From assembly GCA_013391845.1 (NCBI GenBank), contig CP058414.1, positions 577,001 to 641,000 on the forward strand: 64,000 nt of DNA, in the 5' to 3' direction. Below are positions 10,707 to 19,552 of this stretch, piece after piece. The translations under genes were made by a program, and so were the position numbers. This stretch comes from Pseudoalteromonas shioyasakiensis. Lineage in GTDB: Bacteria > Pseudomonadota > Gammaproteobacteria > Enterobacterales > Alteromonadaceae. The notes under the pieces were generated by a model. That model was not told the DNA's origin. It saw only the letters and a program-made list of their open reading frames with translations, and ran no database searches. Each line of letters opens with the position of its first letter. The first letter of the stretch is position 1.

Positions 10707-11192
10707 TTAGTATACACTTGCCGCTGAGCCTTCGATTTTAACACAAGTATTAGCAGAACACTGCGCACCTGGTGCGGTTAGATGCTGACAAATACTCATC
10801 ATGTCGTTCGCTGCGTTAAATTGTTTTTCAAGGGCAGTGATATCTTTTGCAAGTTTTTCAACTTCAGCCGTGTCAGCTGTTTTGGTTGAATAAACAATGA
10901 AGCTACTTGGGCCGCCACAGGCACGGCTACCAACAGGTAATACTTTACATTGGCTGCTGTTATCACAGCTTGGATCATCGATTAATTGTTTAAGCTGCTC
11001 ATGGGCTGAGCTGATAGTGGCTTTATCTGGAGCTGCTTTAGTCACTTCTTCAGTATTTTCTATTTTTACGGCTTTTGGTGCCTCGACAAGTTTATCGCTT
11101 GTTGCCGTTGATTCGGCTTGCCCACCCGTTGCAGCGTCAGAGCACGCAGTTAATAACACAGGAAATAAAATTGCCAATAGAGGATAGCGCAT
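10707..11192 (-). CDS. Cysteine-rich lipoprotein, tandem paralogue
   Basis: 161 aa from ATG 11192 (AGGT about 6 nt upstream; a longer in-frame start at 11237 would bury the signal peptide). The signal sequence MRYPLLAILFPVLLTAC gives a lipidated Cys17. A linker of about 50 residues leads to a domain with SQCKVLPVGSRACGGPSSFI and later paired cysteines (SICQHL, AQCSANTCVKI), probably disulfide-bonded in the periplasm. The family is unrecognised. It lies just upstream of the frameshifted copy on the same strand, evidence of tandem duplication. Confidence 0.75.
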   Translation of the reverse strand: MRYPLLAILFPVLLTACSDAATGGQAESTATSDKLVEAPKAVKIENTEEVTKAAPDKATISSAHEQLKQLIDDPSCDNSSQCKVLPVGSRACGGPSSFIVYSTKTADTAEVEKLAKDITALEKQFNAANDMMSICQHLTAPGAQCSANTCVKIEGSAASVY

Positions 11193-11315
11193 AACATACC
11201 TAAAAATCGTTGAATAAGTACTCACTATCATACACATTGCTCAAAGTGGAGCAATAAAAACGTTAGTTTTCAGAAAGTAGCTCTGTTATCACAGAGCTAC
11301 AGGAGTATTAAAGGA

Positions 11316-12692
11316 TTACAAACCGCCTTGTGTTAGTTTGGCTGGGTTGAGTAACTCACTCAATTCTTCACGTGAGATATCAGTATGTTCTGCAGCAACA
11401 TCAATAATTGGACGGCCTTCTTGATAAGCTAATTTGGCAATTTTAGCTGCTTTGCTATAGCCGATCACCGGATTAAGTGCCGTAACCAGAATTGGGTTTT
11501 TGGCGAGTGCTTTATCAACATTGCTCTGGTTTACTTTAAAGCTGGTAATCGCTTTATCTGCAAGTGCCTCACTGCTATTAGCCAGCAGTTCGATACTTTG
11601 CAGAATGTTTAAGGCAATCACAGGTAGCATCACATTAAGTTCAAAATTACCAGCTTGACCAGCCACAGTAATAGTGGCGTCATTGCCAATAACTTGTGCG
11701 CTGACCATAGCTGCAGCTTCAGGGATTACTGGGTTTACTTTACCTGGCATAATTGATGAACCAGGCTGTAAGGCTTGAAGCTCGATTTCACCAAGACCTG
11801 CAAGAGGGCCTGAGTTCATCCAGCGCAGGTCATTGGCTATTTTCATCTGTGCTACGGCTAATACCTTAAGCTGACCCGAAAGCGCTACAATAGCATCTTG
11901 TGAACCTATGTTATAAAAGAAGTTTTTGCTCGGGCTAAAGCGAATACCTAAATTCTCACTTAAGTGCTGACAAAACTGACCGGCAAACGCTGGATCGGCA
12001 TTGATACCAGTACCAACGGCTGTACCACCTTGTGCAAGTTCACAAACCCGCTCTAGTGCTTGGCGAATACCTGTCATGGCGTGATCGACTTGTAACTGCC
12101 ATGCAGCTAATGTTTGCGCAAAACTTACTGGCATGGCATCCATTAAATGAGTGCGACCAGTTTTAACAATATGGCCGACTTCGGCTTGCTTGTTTTGCAA
12201 GCTTTGACTGAGTTTATCTAGTTTAGGAAATAGTTCATAAATGATGTTAATAGCGCTACTTACAGCAATTGCTGTGGGGATCACATCATTTGAGCTTTGT
12301 CCCATATTCACGTCATCATTGGGGTGAATAGTTTCGTTTGCCAGTTGGCTTGCCAGTGTCGCTATTACCTCATTGGCATTCATATTAGAGCTAGTGCCAG
12401 AGCCGGTTTGAAATACATCAACAGGAAACTCTGAAAAGTGTTTACCATCGATGATTTCTTGGCATGCTTGCTCAATTGCTTTCGCTTTGCCTTGGTTCAA
12501 GTGACCTAATGCGGCGTTACTTTGTGCGGCGGCTTGCTTAATATAGGCGAGGGCTGTGATAAATTGCTTAGGCATGGCTAAGCCACTAATTTTAAAATTG
12601 TTGATAGCACGTTGCGTTTGAGCTTGATACAAAGCGTCTGCTGGGACTTGTAGTTCGCCCATGCTATCTGATTCGGTTCTAAATTGGCTCAT
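11316..12692 (-). CDS. fumC: Class II fumarate hydratase
   Basis: 458 aa. Reversible hydration of fumarate to L-malate in the TCA cycle; the iron-independent, homotetrameric fumarase. The superfamily signature GSSIMPGKVNP is at about residues 311-321, with TGRTHLMDAMP and GSGTSSNMNANEV as further substrate-binding segments. ATG 12692 is preferred because GGAG sits 5 nt upstream; the GTG two codons earlier lacks one. It is transcribed after the FagA-like gene, which lies 8 bp upstream, behind a Fur box. This fits the known logic of replacing iron-sulfur fumarases by FumC when iron is scarce. Confidence 0.97.
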   Translation of the reverse strand: MSQFRTESDSMGELQVPADALYQAQTQRAINNFKISGLAMPKQFITALAYIKQAAAQSNAALGHLNQGKAKAIEQACQEIIDGKHFSEFPVDVFQTGSGTSSNMNANEVIATLASQLANETIHPNDDVNMGQSSNDVIPTAIAVSSAINIIYELFPKLDKLSQSLQNKQAEVGHIVKTGRTHLMDAMPVSFAQTLAAWQLQVDHAMTGIRQALERVCELAQGGTAVGTGINADPAFAGQFCQHLSENLGIRFSPSKNFFYNIGSQDAIVALSGQLKVLAVAQMKIANDLRWMNSGPLAGLGEIELQALQPGSSIMPGKVNPVIPEAAAMVSAQVIGNDATITVAGQAGNFELNVMLPVIALNILQSIELLANSSEALADKAITSFKVNQSNVDKALAKNPILVTALNPVIGYSKAAKIAKLAYQEGRPIIDVAAEHTDISREELSELLNPAKLTQGGL

Positions 12693-12700
12693 AAACACTC

Positions 12701-13066
12701 CTAAATCGGGTTAAATTCTTGGCTGAGAAGACATGCTTCTCGCTCCAAACTGAAATACTTTTCAATACAGTTATGAGTTTTGTAATAACGCTTTAGCGCA
12801 AGTTGCGGTTTATAAAGCTGAGCCAAACATTGTTTACGAATTGCATTATGTACTAATGAATCACACATCTTTTCAAGCAATTCATGAAAGGTGCGTCTTA
12901 GATACAGCTCTTGCAAAATAAAGTTGTGATGCTTTTCGTAATAGCGTGCAATGTTTAAACCCGCTTCAACATAGTTAGCAACAAGTGCAGGGGCATGTAG
13001 CCCTGGTCTTTGGCAAACACATTTCATTTGCCGCTGATATTGCAGCATAGCATTGTGAGAGTGCAT
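12701..13066 (-). CDS. fagA: FagA-like Fur-associated protein
   Basis: 121 aa, Cys/His/Arg-rich, mostly helical (KCVCQRPGLHAP near the N-terminus). In Pseudomonas aeruginosa a protein of this size, FagA, precedes fumC in an iron-repressed fagA-fumC-sodA operon. The same position and Fur box here support the name, although sequence similarity could not be computed. The start is uncertain: ATG 13066 is only 3 nt from a long palindrome and has no clear ribosome site; Met7 and Met14 are alternatives. Function is unknown. Confidence 0.65.
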   Translation of the reverse strand: MHSHNAMLQYQRQMKCVCQRPGLHAPALVANYVEAGLNIARYYEKHHNFILQELYLRRTFHELLEKMCDSLVHNAIRKQCLAQLYKPQLALKRYYKTHNCIEKYFSLEREACLLSQEFNPI

Positions 13067-13069
13067 AGA

Positions 13070-13120
13070 AAAACCGATTAGCTGTAATGATAATTGTTAT
13101 CATTACAGCTAATCGGTTTT
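13070..13120 (-). promoter_or_regulatory. Fur box inside a 51-bp palindrome
   Basis: Two perfect 24-bp arms (13070-13093 and 13097-13120) flank a TTG centre. The core TGATAATTGTTATCA matches the 7-1-7 Fur operator (TGATAAT-N-ATTATCA) at 14 of 15 positions counting the free centre. On the minus strand TTGCAC (about 13125-13130) and TAATGA inside the box form a plausible -35/-10 pair, so Fur-Fe would block it. Read on the minus strand, the second arm runs into a five-T tract, so the same palindrome also looks like an intrinsic terminator for the small gene at 13173-13367. Confidence 0.85.
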
Positions 13121-13172
13121 AGTGCAAGTCTTATCTAGTGAAGCTAAGACTGGATAGATTAACTGTGAGTGA

Positions 13173-13367
13173 TTAATTGTAGCCGAGAATAAAAATCTGG
13201 TCTGTTTCATGTTTTTTCGGCGCCTGTACATTTTCTTTATTACATTGAGAAAGTAGTTCGATCACAGTTGCTCTAGCATCACAACTTGTTAAGGCGGCTT
13301 TTTCGCTTTCAGCGCGTTCGCTGGCAGCAAGTGCTGCATCTACAGCAGTGTAGGGTGAGATATACAT
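13173..13367 (-). CDS. Small hypothetical protein (64 aa)
   Basis: 64 aa, unrecognised. Ala-rich N-terminal half (VDAALAASERAESEKAALTS), two Cys, basic patch PKKHE. No signal peptide or membrane segment. AGGAG lies 7 nt before ATG 13367, which is the main support for its being real. It ends 53 bp before the Fur palindrome, which could terminate its transcript. Confidence 0.5.
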   Translation of the reverse strand: MYISPYTAVDAALAASERAESEKAALTSCDARATVIELLSQCNKENVQAPKKHETDQIFILGYN

Positions 13368-13550
13368 AATATTACTCCTATTGATTAATTCACTTAAGAA
13401 ATTGCATAAGCTGTACCAATATTAATTAATAATCGTAACCTGCTGAAAATAGTGGTTTTATATTTTTAAATAATAAATACATCGCGACTTTGCTATTTAT
13501 TTTTGCTTTACTGTTGTGCACGAATTACCAAACATGGTGCATTAATTTAT

Positions 13551-14141
13551 ATGGATAAACCCTTCTCTCAAGCCTGTGAAAACAACAAATTACCTATTTT
13601 AAACGTATTAGAAGAGTTCTTTTCTGATGTGACGAATGTATTAGAGGTAGGCTCTGGTACGGGGCAACATAGTGTGCATTTTGCAACGCATTTAGCACAT
13701 TTGCAGTGGCATTGTAGTGATCGCGAGGTTAATCACCCTGGGATTTTAGAGTGGCATCAAGAAGCTGAACTATCTAACTTGCATGCGCCATTAACACTCG
13801 ACCTCAATGATCCTTGGCCTGTTGAAACAGTGAATGCTATTTTTACTGCGAATACGATGCACATTATTAGCTGGCCGCTTGTGGAGAGCTTTTTCCAAGG
13901 TGTAGCAAAGCATTTAGCGGCTAAAGGTAAATTGTGTATTTATGGGCCATTTAAGTATCAAGGTAAGTATACCAGTGCCAGCAATGCTGAATTTGATGCT
14001 TTTTTAAAACAGCAAGATGAAAATAGTGCCATTCGTGATTTTGAAGCGATTTGCCAACTCGCTGAGCAAGCTGGCTTAACCTTTGTTGAAGATGTGCAAA
14101 TGCCTGCAAACAACCAATTATTGCTGTTTAAAAGGCAGTAA
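13551..14141 (+). CDS. DUF938 SAM-dependent methyltransferase-like protein
   Basis: 196 aa from ATG 13551; the upstream in-frame TTG would add 16 residues absent from the family, whose members begin as here (MDKPFSQACENNKLPIL). A class I methyltransferase fold is indicated by VLEVGSGTGQHS (motif I) and FTANTMHIISW. DUF938 substrates are unknown. The 3' end overlaps the convergent GNAT gene by 24 bp. Confidence 0.88.
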   Translation: MDKPFSQACENNKLPILNVLEEFFSDVTNVLEVGSGTGQHSVHFATHLAHLQWHCSDREVNHPGILEWHQEAELSNLHAPLTLDLNDPWPVETVNAIFTANTMHIISWPLVESFFQGVAKHLAAKGKLCIYGPFKYQGKYTSASNAEFDAFLKQQDENSAIRDFEAICQLAEQAGLTFVEDVQMPANNQLLLFKRQ

Positions 14142-15257
14142 GCTTTCGCATTGGGCTTTATAGAGCGCCATATGTTGGCGTTCTCTAATTATAAAATCAC
14201 TGATGGCAGCTGCAAAATCACCGTGCTGAATATGATGCAGTGAATAGGTATATACAGGCTTAAAACCTCGACTTATTTTATGCTCACCTTGCGCGCCAGA
14301 GTGGAACTGTTTTAGTTTGTTGGCAATGCAGTATTCAATGCCTTGGTAATAGCAAAGCTCAAAGTGCAAACTATCGAGCTCATAGTTCGTTCCCCAGTAA
14401 CGACCATATAAACAGTTCTGATCTTTAAAGCTGAGTGTGGCGGCAATCACCTCTCCTTGATATTTAGCGAACATTAGCACCAGTTTGTCGGCCATGCTTT
14501 GCTGTAATAACTCGAAAAAAGCGGTATTCAAATAACCATTGTGGCCTGAGCGCTTCAAATAGGTTTGGCGGTAAAAATGACTAAATTGCTGCATGTGCTG
14601 TTTGCTGATGTCAGCACCTTCGATCCATTCTACGGCTATCTGCTGTTCAGTTATTTTAGCGCGTTCTTTTTTGAGCGATTTACGCTTTCTTGCGGTGAGT
14701 GAAGCTAAAAAATCCTCGAAGCATTTATAGCCTTCATTAAACCACTGAAACTGCACGCCATGACGTTGCATTACGGTGTCGCTAGTTAATGCAGTCGCTT
14801 GCTGCTGGTGGCAAAAATTTATATGCCAACCTGACCAGTCTAACTGCGCTGCTGTTGCCGTGAGTATGTGCTGAATGTAAGCATAGACTTCAGTAGGATC
14901 AGCATAGTTAATACTAACTCTTTGCCCAGCAATAGGCGTGAATGGCACGCCGCAAAGCCATTTAGGGTAATACTCTAAGCCATGCTGTTGGTAGGCTTCA
15001 GCCCAAGCCCAGTCAAATACATATTCACCATAAGAATGATGTTTTAGATACCCGGGTAGTAAGGCTATGACCTGTTCTTGCTGGTAAATTGCTAAGTGCA
15101 TGGGTTGCCAGCCCGACTCTTCACTCACACAGCCACTTTGTTCTAGAGCCGCTAAAAAAGCGTGATCAGTAAAGGGTGTATCATCAAAAAATGACTGCCA
15201 AAGAGCAGCATCAATCTCGCTTATTTGATTAAACCAGCGGTGGCTAAACTCACTCAT
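14118..15257 (-). CDS. DUF482/COG3146 GNAT-fold acyltransferase
   Basis: 379 aa, cytoplasmic. Features of the FemAB/GNAT-like DUF482 family: VFDWAWAEAYQQHGLEYYPK and a C-terminal block GRYWGTNYELDSLHFELCYY followed by FHSGAQGEHKISRGF. The family is predicted to transfer acyl or aminoacyl groups; the name peptidoglycan-biosynthesis protein is often attached without proof. Its ATG overlaps the stop of the upstream hydrolase gene by 4 bp (ATGA), so the two are coupled. Confidence 0.88.
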   Translation of the reverse strand: MSEFSHRWFNQISEIDAALWQSFFDDTPFTDHAFLAALEQSGCVSEESGWQPMHLAIYQQEQVIALLPGYLKHHSYGEYVFDWAWAEAYQQHGLEYYPKWLCGVPFTPIAGQRVSINYADPTEVYAYIQHILTATAAQLDWSGWHINFCHQQQATALTSDTVMQRHGVQFQWFNEGYKCFEDFLASLTARKRKSLKKERAKITEQQIAVEWIEGADISKQHMQQFSHFYRQTYLKRSGHNGYLNTAFFELLQQSMADKLVLMFAKYQGEVIAATLSFKDQNCLYGRYWGTNYELDSLHFELCYYQGIEYCIANKLKQFHSGAQGEHKISRGFKPVYTYSLHHIQHGDFAAAISDFIIRERQHMALYKAQCESLLPFKQQ

Positions 15258-16621
15258 TGTGCTGCCGATTCACTATCTTTAATGAAACTGCTGATATGCA
15301 TAGCGAGCTTATCGAAATAAGGGTTAAACGTGAGTCGTGCAAAGGGTTTGTGTGCTTGTAAATTTTCGGCTGTGCGCTCACCCATCACGATGTCTTCTTG
15401 GTATTTGCAGGCTGTATAAAGCGTATCGTCATCTAAATAGCTGCCGCAATTTCGGTACAAAGCTTTACGGCCATAGTAAGGGTTGCTGGGTTTATTAACG
15501 ATACCAATATGTGACATCCCTTTGATTTTTTTACAATCATCTGTATCGCAGTCATCACGGATTATGTGGTAATCAGCAGGAAAGCTGGCTGGGATGTTAT
15601 TGTCGTCACCATAGTATACAAGGCGATCAAGCTGATTATTTTTGCGCGTTTTTGGGTCGTGCAGTTTAGCTAGTAATTTAAAGGTTGCTTGGTTATCTAT
15701 CGTGGTGTCAACATCACTAAAGGTGCTAAATATTGCTACATTAGGCTGTTGACGATAACGAAGCTCATCAAGGCTGATACGGCTCATTGCTTCGTGGCTA
15801 GCTGAGGCTGCACTAAATGGAAACGACTCATACTTGGCAAAATCAAGATCCGCGTCTTTATCAATCCAATTCACAAATGGAATTGCATCGACCCATTTCG
15901 CCAGCCAACCGTTTTTATTGTGTGGCTCGCTTGCCGGTGAAAACAACATAGCAGCAGTAATTTTATTATCGACAGGGCCTTGAGTTAAGTAATCAATAAC
16001 CAGTGCAGCACCGGTTGAGTAGCCCCCTAAAATCACCTGATCAAAGTCTTTTAATGTGCGTTCAATGGCATACACACTGGCCTTTTGCCAATCATCGGCA
16101 TTTATGTCTCTGAGTGCTGCGGGAGCGGTACCATGCCCTGGTAGTAAAATTGTGCGTACCGTATACCCTTGTTGATAATACACTTGTGCAAGGTCGTGAT
16201 AGGTAAAGGGTGAGTCGGTTAAACCATGGATTAAGAGTACGGCTTTACGGCTATCGGCCTGTTTTAGTTCGAATGGGCTTATTAAATCGGCAACAGTCGC
16301 GTTTGCTGGTCGAGCGCCTTGTGCAACAAGCTGCTGATAGGTGTCGGTATAAACAGGGCATGGCAAACTAGCACGCGGATTTTCGCTGCTAATTTGCAGG
16401 TACGCAGCGGTTAAATAGTCACTAAATGCTTGCTCGATATTATAGCTAAAAGTGCTATGGGTGCGTGGTAATGGCTCTCTAAACAGCCCTTCGCGTTTAC
16501 TTTTCATCATTAGTGCTTGGTCTTCAAGCTGAGTAAGGCAGGTTTGTTGCTGTGCCATTAATGGGCTGCTAAATAGCCCACTGATGGCCCAAGAGATAGC
16601 AACTAAGTTGATGAATTTCAT
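15254..16621 (-). CDS. Exported alpha/beta hydrolase
   Basis: 455 aa with an N-terminal signal peptide (MKFINLVAISWAISGLF, cleavage near AQQQ). The alpha/beta-hydrolase core starts with LLIHGLTDSPFTYHD (oxyanion loop) and has the nucleophile elbow GGYSTGAAL. A late SHIGI segment may supply the catalytic His. The substrate is unknown; an ester or lipid seems likely. AAGGAT lies about 9 nt before the ATG. It is coupled to the downstream DUF482 acyltransferase, suggesting linked roles in envelope lipid or cell-wall turnover. Confidence 0.82.
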   Translation of the reverse strand: MKFINLVAISWAISGLFSSPLMAQQQTCLTQLEDQALMMKSKREGLFREPLPRTHSTFSYNIEQAFSDYLTAAYLQISSENPRASLPCPVYTDTYQQLVAQGARPANATVADLISPFELKQADSRKAVLLIHGLTDSPFTYHDLAQVYYQQGYTVRTILLPGHGTAPAALRDINADDWQKASVYAIERTLKDFDQVILGGYSTGAALVIDYLTQGPVDNKITAAMLFSPASEPHNKNGWLAKWVDAIPFVNWIDKDADLDFAKYESFPFSAASASHEAMSRISLDELRYRQQPNVAIFSTFSDVDTTIDNQATFKLLAKLHDPKTRKNNQLDRLVYYGDDNNIPASFPADYHIIRDDCDTDDCKKIKGMSHIGIVNKPSNPYYGRKALYRNCGSYLDDDTLYTACKYQEDIVMGERTAENLQAHKPFARLTFNPYFDKLAMHISSFIKDSESAAQ

Positions 16622-16689
16622 ATTTTAAGCATCCTTTTAAAGCCTGTTTTTAGCTTATCGAGTTATCTTTGATTTGCAAGCAAGCTGCG

Positions 16690-17151
16690 TCAAGCTAGCG
16701 GTAAATGACGCTTCGTGAAAGCTTGTTTTAAGACCACCGTCGACTCGATGTTAGCAATACAATCAATACTACCTAGCTTATGTTTCACAAAGCTTTCATA
16801 ACTTTCTAAATCAGCGGCAATAATCTTTAGAAGATAATCATAACTACCTGAGATAACAGAACACTCAAGTACATGATCAAGTTTCTCAACTTGTTGTTCA
16901 AATTGCTCAGCAGCGGCAACTGAGTTTTGGTTTAGGCGTACAAAGGCATACACAGACACATTTAAATCAACCGCTTTAGGATTGATGGCAGCATGGTAGC
17001 CACTGATCACATTCGCTGATTCGAGTTTTTTAATACGGCGCAGGCAAGGAGTATCTGACAGGCTGACAGAATGGGCTAGCTCCGAGACAGAAGTTCTTGC
17101 ATTATCTTGTAAAGCATTAAGTAATTGTTGGTCTTTTTTATCTAATTTCAT
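16690..17151 (-). CDS. Lrp/AsnC family transcriptional regulator
   Basis: 153 aa from ATG 17151 (MKLDKKDQQLLNALQDNART is the usual Lrp start); GTG 17172 is an in-frame alternative with seven extra residues. An N-terminal winged HTH (SVSELAHSVSLSDTPCLRRI) precedes a RAM ligand-binding domain (YAFVRL, VLECSVISGSYDYLLKI). Such proteins sense amino acids and often control a divergent neighbour. Here the divergent neighbour is the PrnB-like/kynureninase-like pair, making an aromatic amino acid or its derivative the likely effector. Confidence 0.92.
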   Translation of the reverse strand: MKLDKKDQQLLNALQDNARTSVSELAHSVSLSDTPCLRRIKKLESANVISGYHAAINPKAVDLNVSVYAFVRLNQNSVAAAEQFEQQVEKLDHVLECSVISGSYDYLLKIIAADLESYESFVKHKLGSIDCIANIESTVVLKQAFTKRHLPLA

Positions 17152-17264
17152 TTTTATTTGAGTGATTTTCACTAATCTAGATGGATTCTAGTCTATATTT
17201 TGGCGATTAGCACTCATTGAACTCTGTTAACATTATCGCAATATAATTATTTTGGAGTGAGCCT

Positions 17265-18434
17265 GTGACTGAGAACACAAAGGCATTTGATAGCTGGCTT
17301 CGCACCCGATTTGTTGAGATCAATAGCGAGCTAGAAAAACTATATTGGCAACAAGACGATAAAGCGAATGTAGAAGGTGTAGGTGAAGACCTTAAACGTC
17401 AATTAGAGCAAGAAGGTAATGAGCATATTCGTGCCTTACTTGCAGAAGGTAATACCGATGAAGGCTTTGACAACGCCTTCGATTTATTAGGTAATGTTGG
17501 TTTGTATATGGCGGCATGCCGTCGTCATGAGATTACAGAGCCTTCTCGTGAAACAACCTCCCCCCTTGTCGAAGCCTCAGCACTGGCAATGCATATTGGT
17601 GCATCTATTGGTGTAACCCCGCGTTTTGCAACGGCGCATTTAACCACCCACAATAAAGCGGTTGATGGTTTGTATAAGCGCTTTACTGACCTTGAAGATG
17701 AGAAAATCTTTGTTGATTACAATACCAAGGGTATTTTAGCGTATAAGCGTGCGGCGGATGCTTTATTAAAAATTCAACCATTGGGCATATCGCACCCTAT
17801 AGCAGCAGATTTACTCGCAGTGGCAAAGCAAGCACTGCTAGATGTTATTGAGTCGAACAATGCGTTATACAACAAGCTTGATACAGACCGCTTTTTCTAT
17901 TGTGTACGCCCGTATTACAAGCCGTATCGAGTAGGAAAAGAGGTGTATCGTGGTGCTAATGCTGGTGATTTTGCGGGCATAAATGTCATTGATTTATTAC
18001 TTGGTCTTTGTTTTGCAAATGAACCTAGTTACTCGCAAATGCTGGTGGATAAATTCTTGTATATGATGCCTGAAGATCAGCAAATTTTGCGTGAAAGCAT
18101 GCGTATGACAAGTATTATGGATGATTTTTTAGCTGCAGAAGCTGAGCGCGATAGCGAATGGCTACAAACTAATTTAAAGCTGTTTATTCAAGTGTGCAAA
18201 CTGCATGGTGATACTGCGATTGGGCATCATAATCAATTGGTTAGTAAATACATTGCACAACCTTCACAGAAAATGCAGCAACAGCATATGGATAAAGTCA
18301 CAGCCAGTGGGCCTCCTTTACACATGTTACTTAACTCACTAGAGCAGTTACGAGATCGTCGTGCGGCAGCAAAACGTGATGATATTCGCACCCGTTTTGA
18401 TGATTTAACTAAATTAAAACAGTGGATTAAGTAA
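17265..18434 (+). CDS. DUF1864 / PrnB-like heme-dioxygenase-superfamily protein
   Basis: 389 aa, all-helical. It resembles the DUF1864 family, which includes PrnB (monodechloroaminopyrrolnitrin synthase), a structural relative of tryptophan and indoleamine 2,3-dioxygenases. Segments such as ALAMHIGASIGVTPRFATAH, RVGKEVYRGANAGDFAGINV and LHGDTAIGHHNQLVSKYI are conserved-looking; a His in the last is a candidate heme ligand. Reaction unknown; an oxidative step on an indole or other aromatic is inferred. The start is GTG 17265 with GGAG 7 nt upstream; TATAAT at 17242-17247 is a good -10. The stop overlaps the next ATG by one base. Confidence 0.8.
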   Translation: MTENTKAFDSWLRTRFVEINSELEKLYWQQDDKANVEGVGEDLKRQLEQEGNEHIRALLAEGNTDEGFDNAFDLLGNVGLYMAACRRHEITEPSRETTSPLVEASALAMHIGASIGVTPRFATAHLTTHNKAVDGLYKRFTDLEDEKIFVDYNTKGILAYKRAADALLKIQPLGISHPIAADLLAVAKQALLDVIESNNALYNKLDTDRFFYCVRPYYKPYRVGKEVYRGANAGDFAGINVIDLLLGLCFANEPSYSQMLVDKFLYMMPEDQQILRESMRMTSIMDDFLAAEAERDSEWLQTNLKLFIQVCKLHGDTAIGHHNQLVSKYIAQPSQKMQQQHMDKVTASGPPLHMLLNSLEQLRDRRAAAKRDDIRTRFDDLTKLKQWIK

Positions 18435-19552
18435 TGAACAAAGACGATTTTGTAATTCCACAAGGCGGCTATTTGCTTAACCACTCTGTTGGGCGACCTT
18501 TAAAATCAGCTGAGCAGCACTTCCATCAGCAGTTTTTTGCAGCTTGGCAAAATGAAAATAAAGAACCATGGCAACAGTGGCTGCAAGGTGTCGAGGCATT
18601 TACAAGCAGTCTCGCTAAGTTATTTAACTCGCAAAAGGAGTTGTTTTGCCCGCAAGTTAATTTATCGAGTGGCTTAACCAAGCTTTTGATGTCACACCCG
18701 CGACTTCAGCAAGAAAACTGCAAAGTGTTGATGGCAGAAAGTGATTTTCCAAGTATGGGCTTTGCAATGCAAAAAGCTTTACCTGAAAGTGCAGAAATCG
18801 TGTTTATTGGAAAACATGAAGATTTAACCGATGCTCACGTTTGGCAGTCATATTTAGCGAATAATGAAATTGATTTAGTTTTCATTAGCCATGTTTATTC
18901 AAACACAGGCCAGCAAGCACCTATCCGTGAAATTATAAATATAGCAAAGCAACACAACACATTGACTTTGCTTGATGTTGCACAGTCTGCGGGGATTCTA
19001 GAGGTTGACTTAACTAAGCTTGATGCCGATTTTATGCTGGGCTCAAGCGTGAAATGGTTATGTGGTGGACCTGGTGCTGCTTATTTATGGGTTAACAGCA
19101 ACCAACTTTCATTTTGTCGGCCACAAGATGTTGGCTGGTTTTCTCATCAAAACCCATTTGAATTTGATATTAAGCACTTTGCTTATCATCAAACCGCGTT
19201 GCGCTTTTGGGGGGGAACACCTTCAGTTGCACCTTATATTTTGGCTTCGCATAGTATTAATTACTTTGCAGAGCTGGGTATTGCGAAAGTACGAGCGCAT
19301 AACTTAGCAATGCTCGCACAGTTTCATGAGCAATTAGCTGATTATATGCGCTCACCAAAGCAAGCTGATAAATGCTCTGGAACTGCCATTATGCATTTTG
19401 GTGAGCAACAAGCGGCTGTTAAAGCAGCGCTTGAGGCTGCGAATATTGCTGTTGATGAGCGTCACTTAGGTTTAAGAGTCTCTGCTCATATTTATAATGA
19501 TCAGCAGGATATAAACACTTTTATTACGACTGTGAAAAGCGTTTTAGATTAA
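18434..19552 (+). CDS. Kynureninase-like PLP enzyme (aminotransferase class V)
   Basis: 372 aa, fold-type I PLP enzyme. The Schiff-base Lys is K207 in GSSVKWLCGGPGAAY, which mirrors the kynureninase motif SYKYLNGGPGA, and Asp181 (LLDVAQSAG) should contact the pyridine nitrogen. Kynureninase cleaves kynurenine to anthranilate and alanine; this protein is shorter than typical kynureninases (about 410-420 aa) and its substrate is open. It is translationally coupled (TAATG) to the PrnB-like gene, implying sequential steps. The 3' end overlaps the convergent MBL gene by 29 bp. Confidence 0.8.
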   Translation: MNKDDFVIPQGGYLLNHSVGRPLKSAEQHFHQQFFAAWQNENKEPWQQWLQGVEAFTSSLAKLFNSQKELFCPQVNLSSGLTKLLMSHPRLQQENCKVLMAESDFPSMGFAMQKALPESAEIVFIGKHEDLTDAHVWQSYLANNEIDLVFISHVYSNTGQQAPIREIINIAKQHNTLTLLDVAQSAGILEVDLTKLDADFMLGSSVKWLCGGPGAAYLWVNSNQLSFCRPQDVGWFSHQNPFEFDIKHFAYHQTALRFWGGTPSVAPYILASHSINYFAELGIAKVRAHNLAMLAQFHEQLADYMRSPKQADKCSGTAIMHFGEQQAAVKAALEAANIAVDERHLGLRVSAHIYNDQQDINTFITTVKSVLD

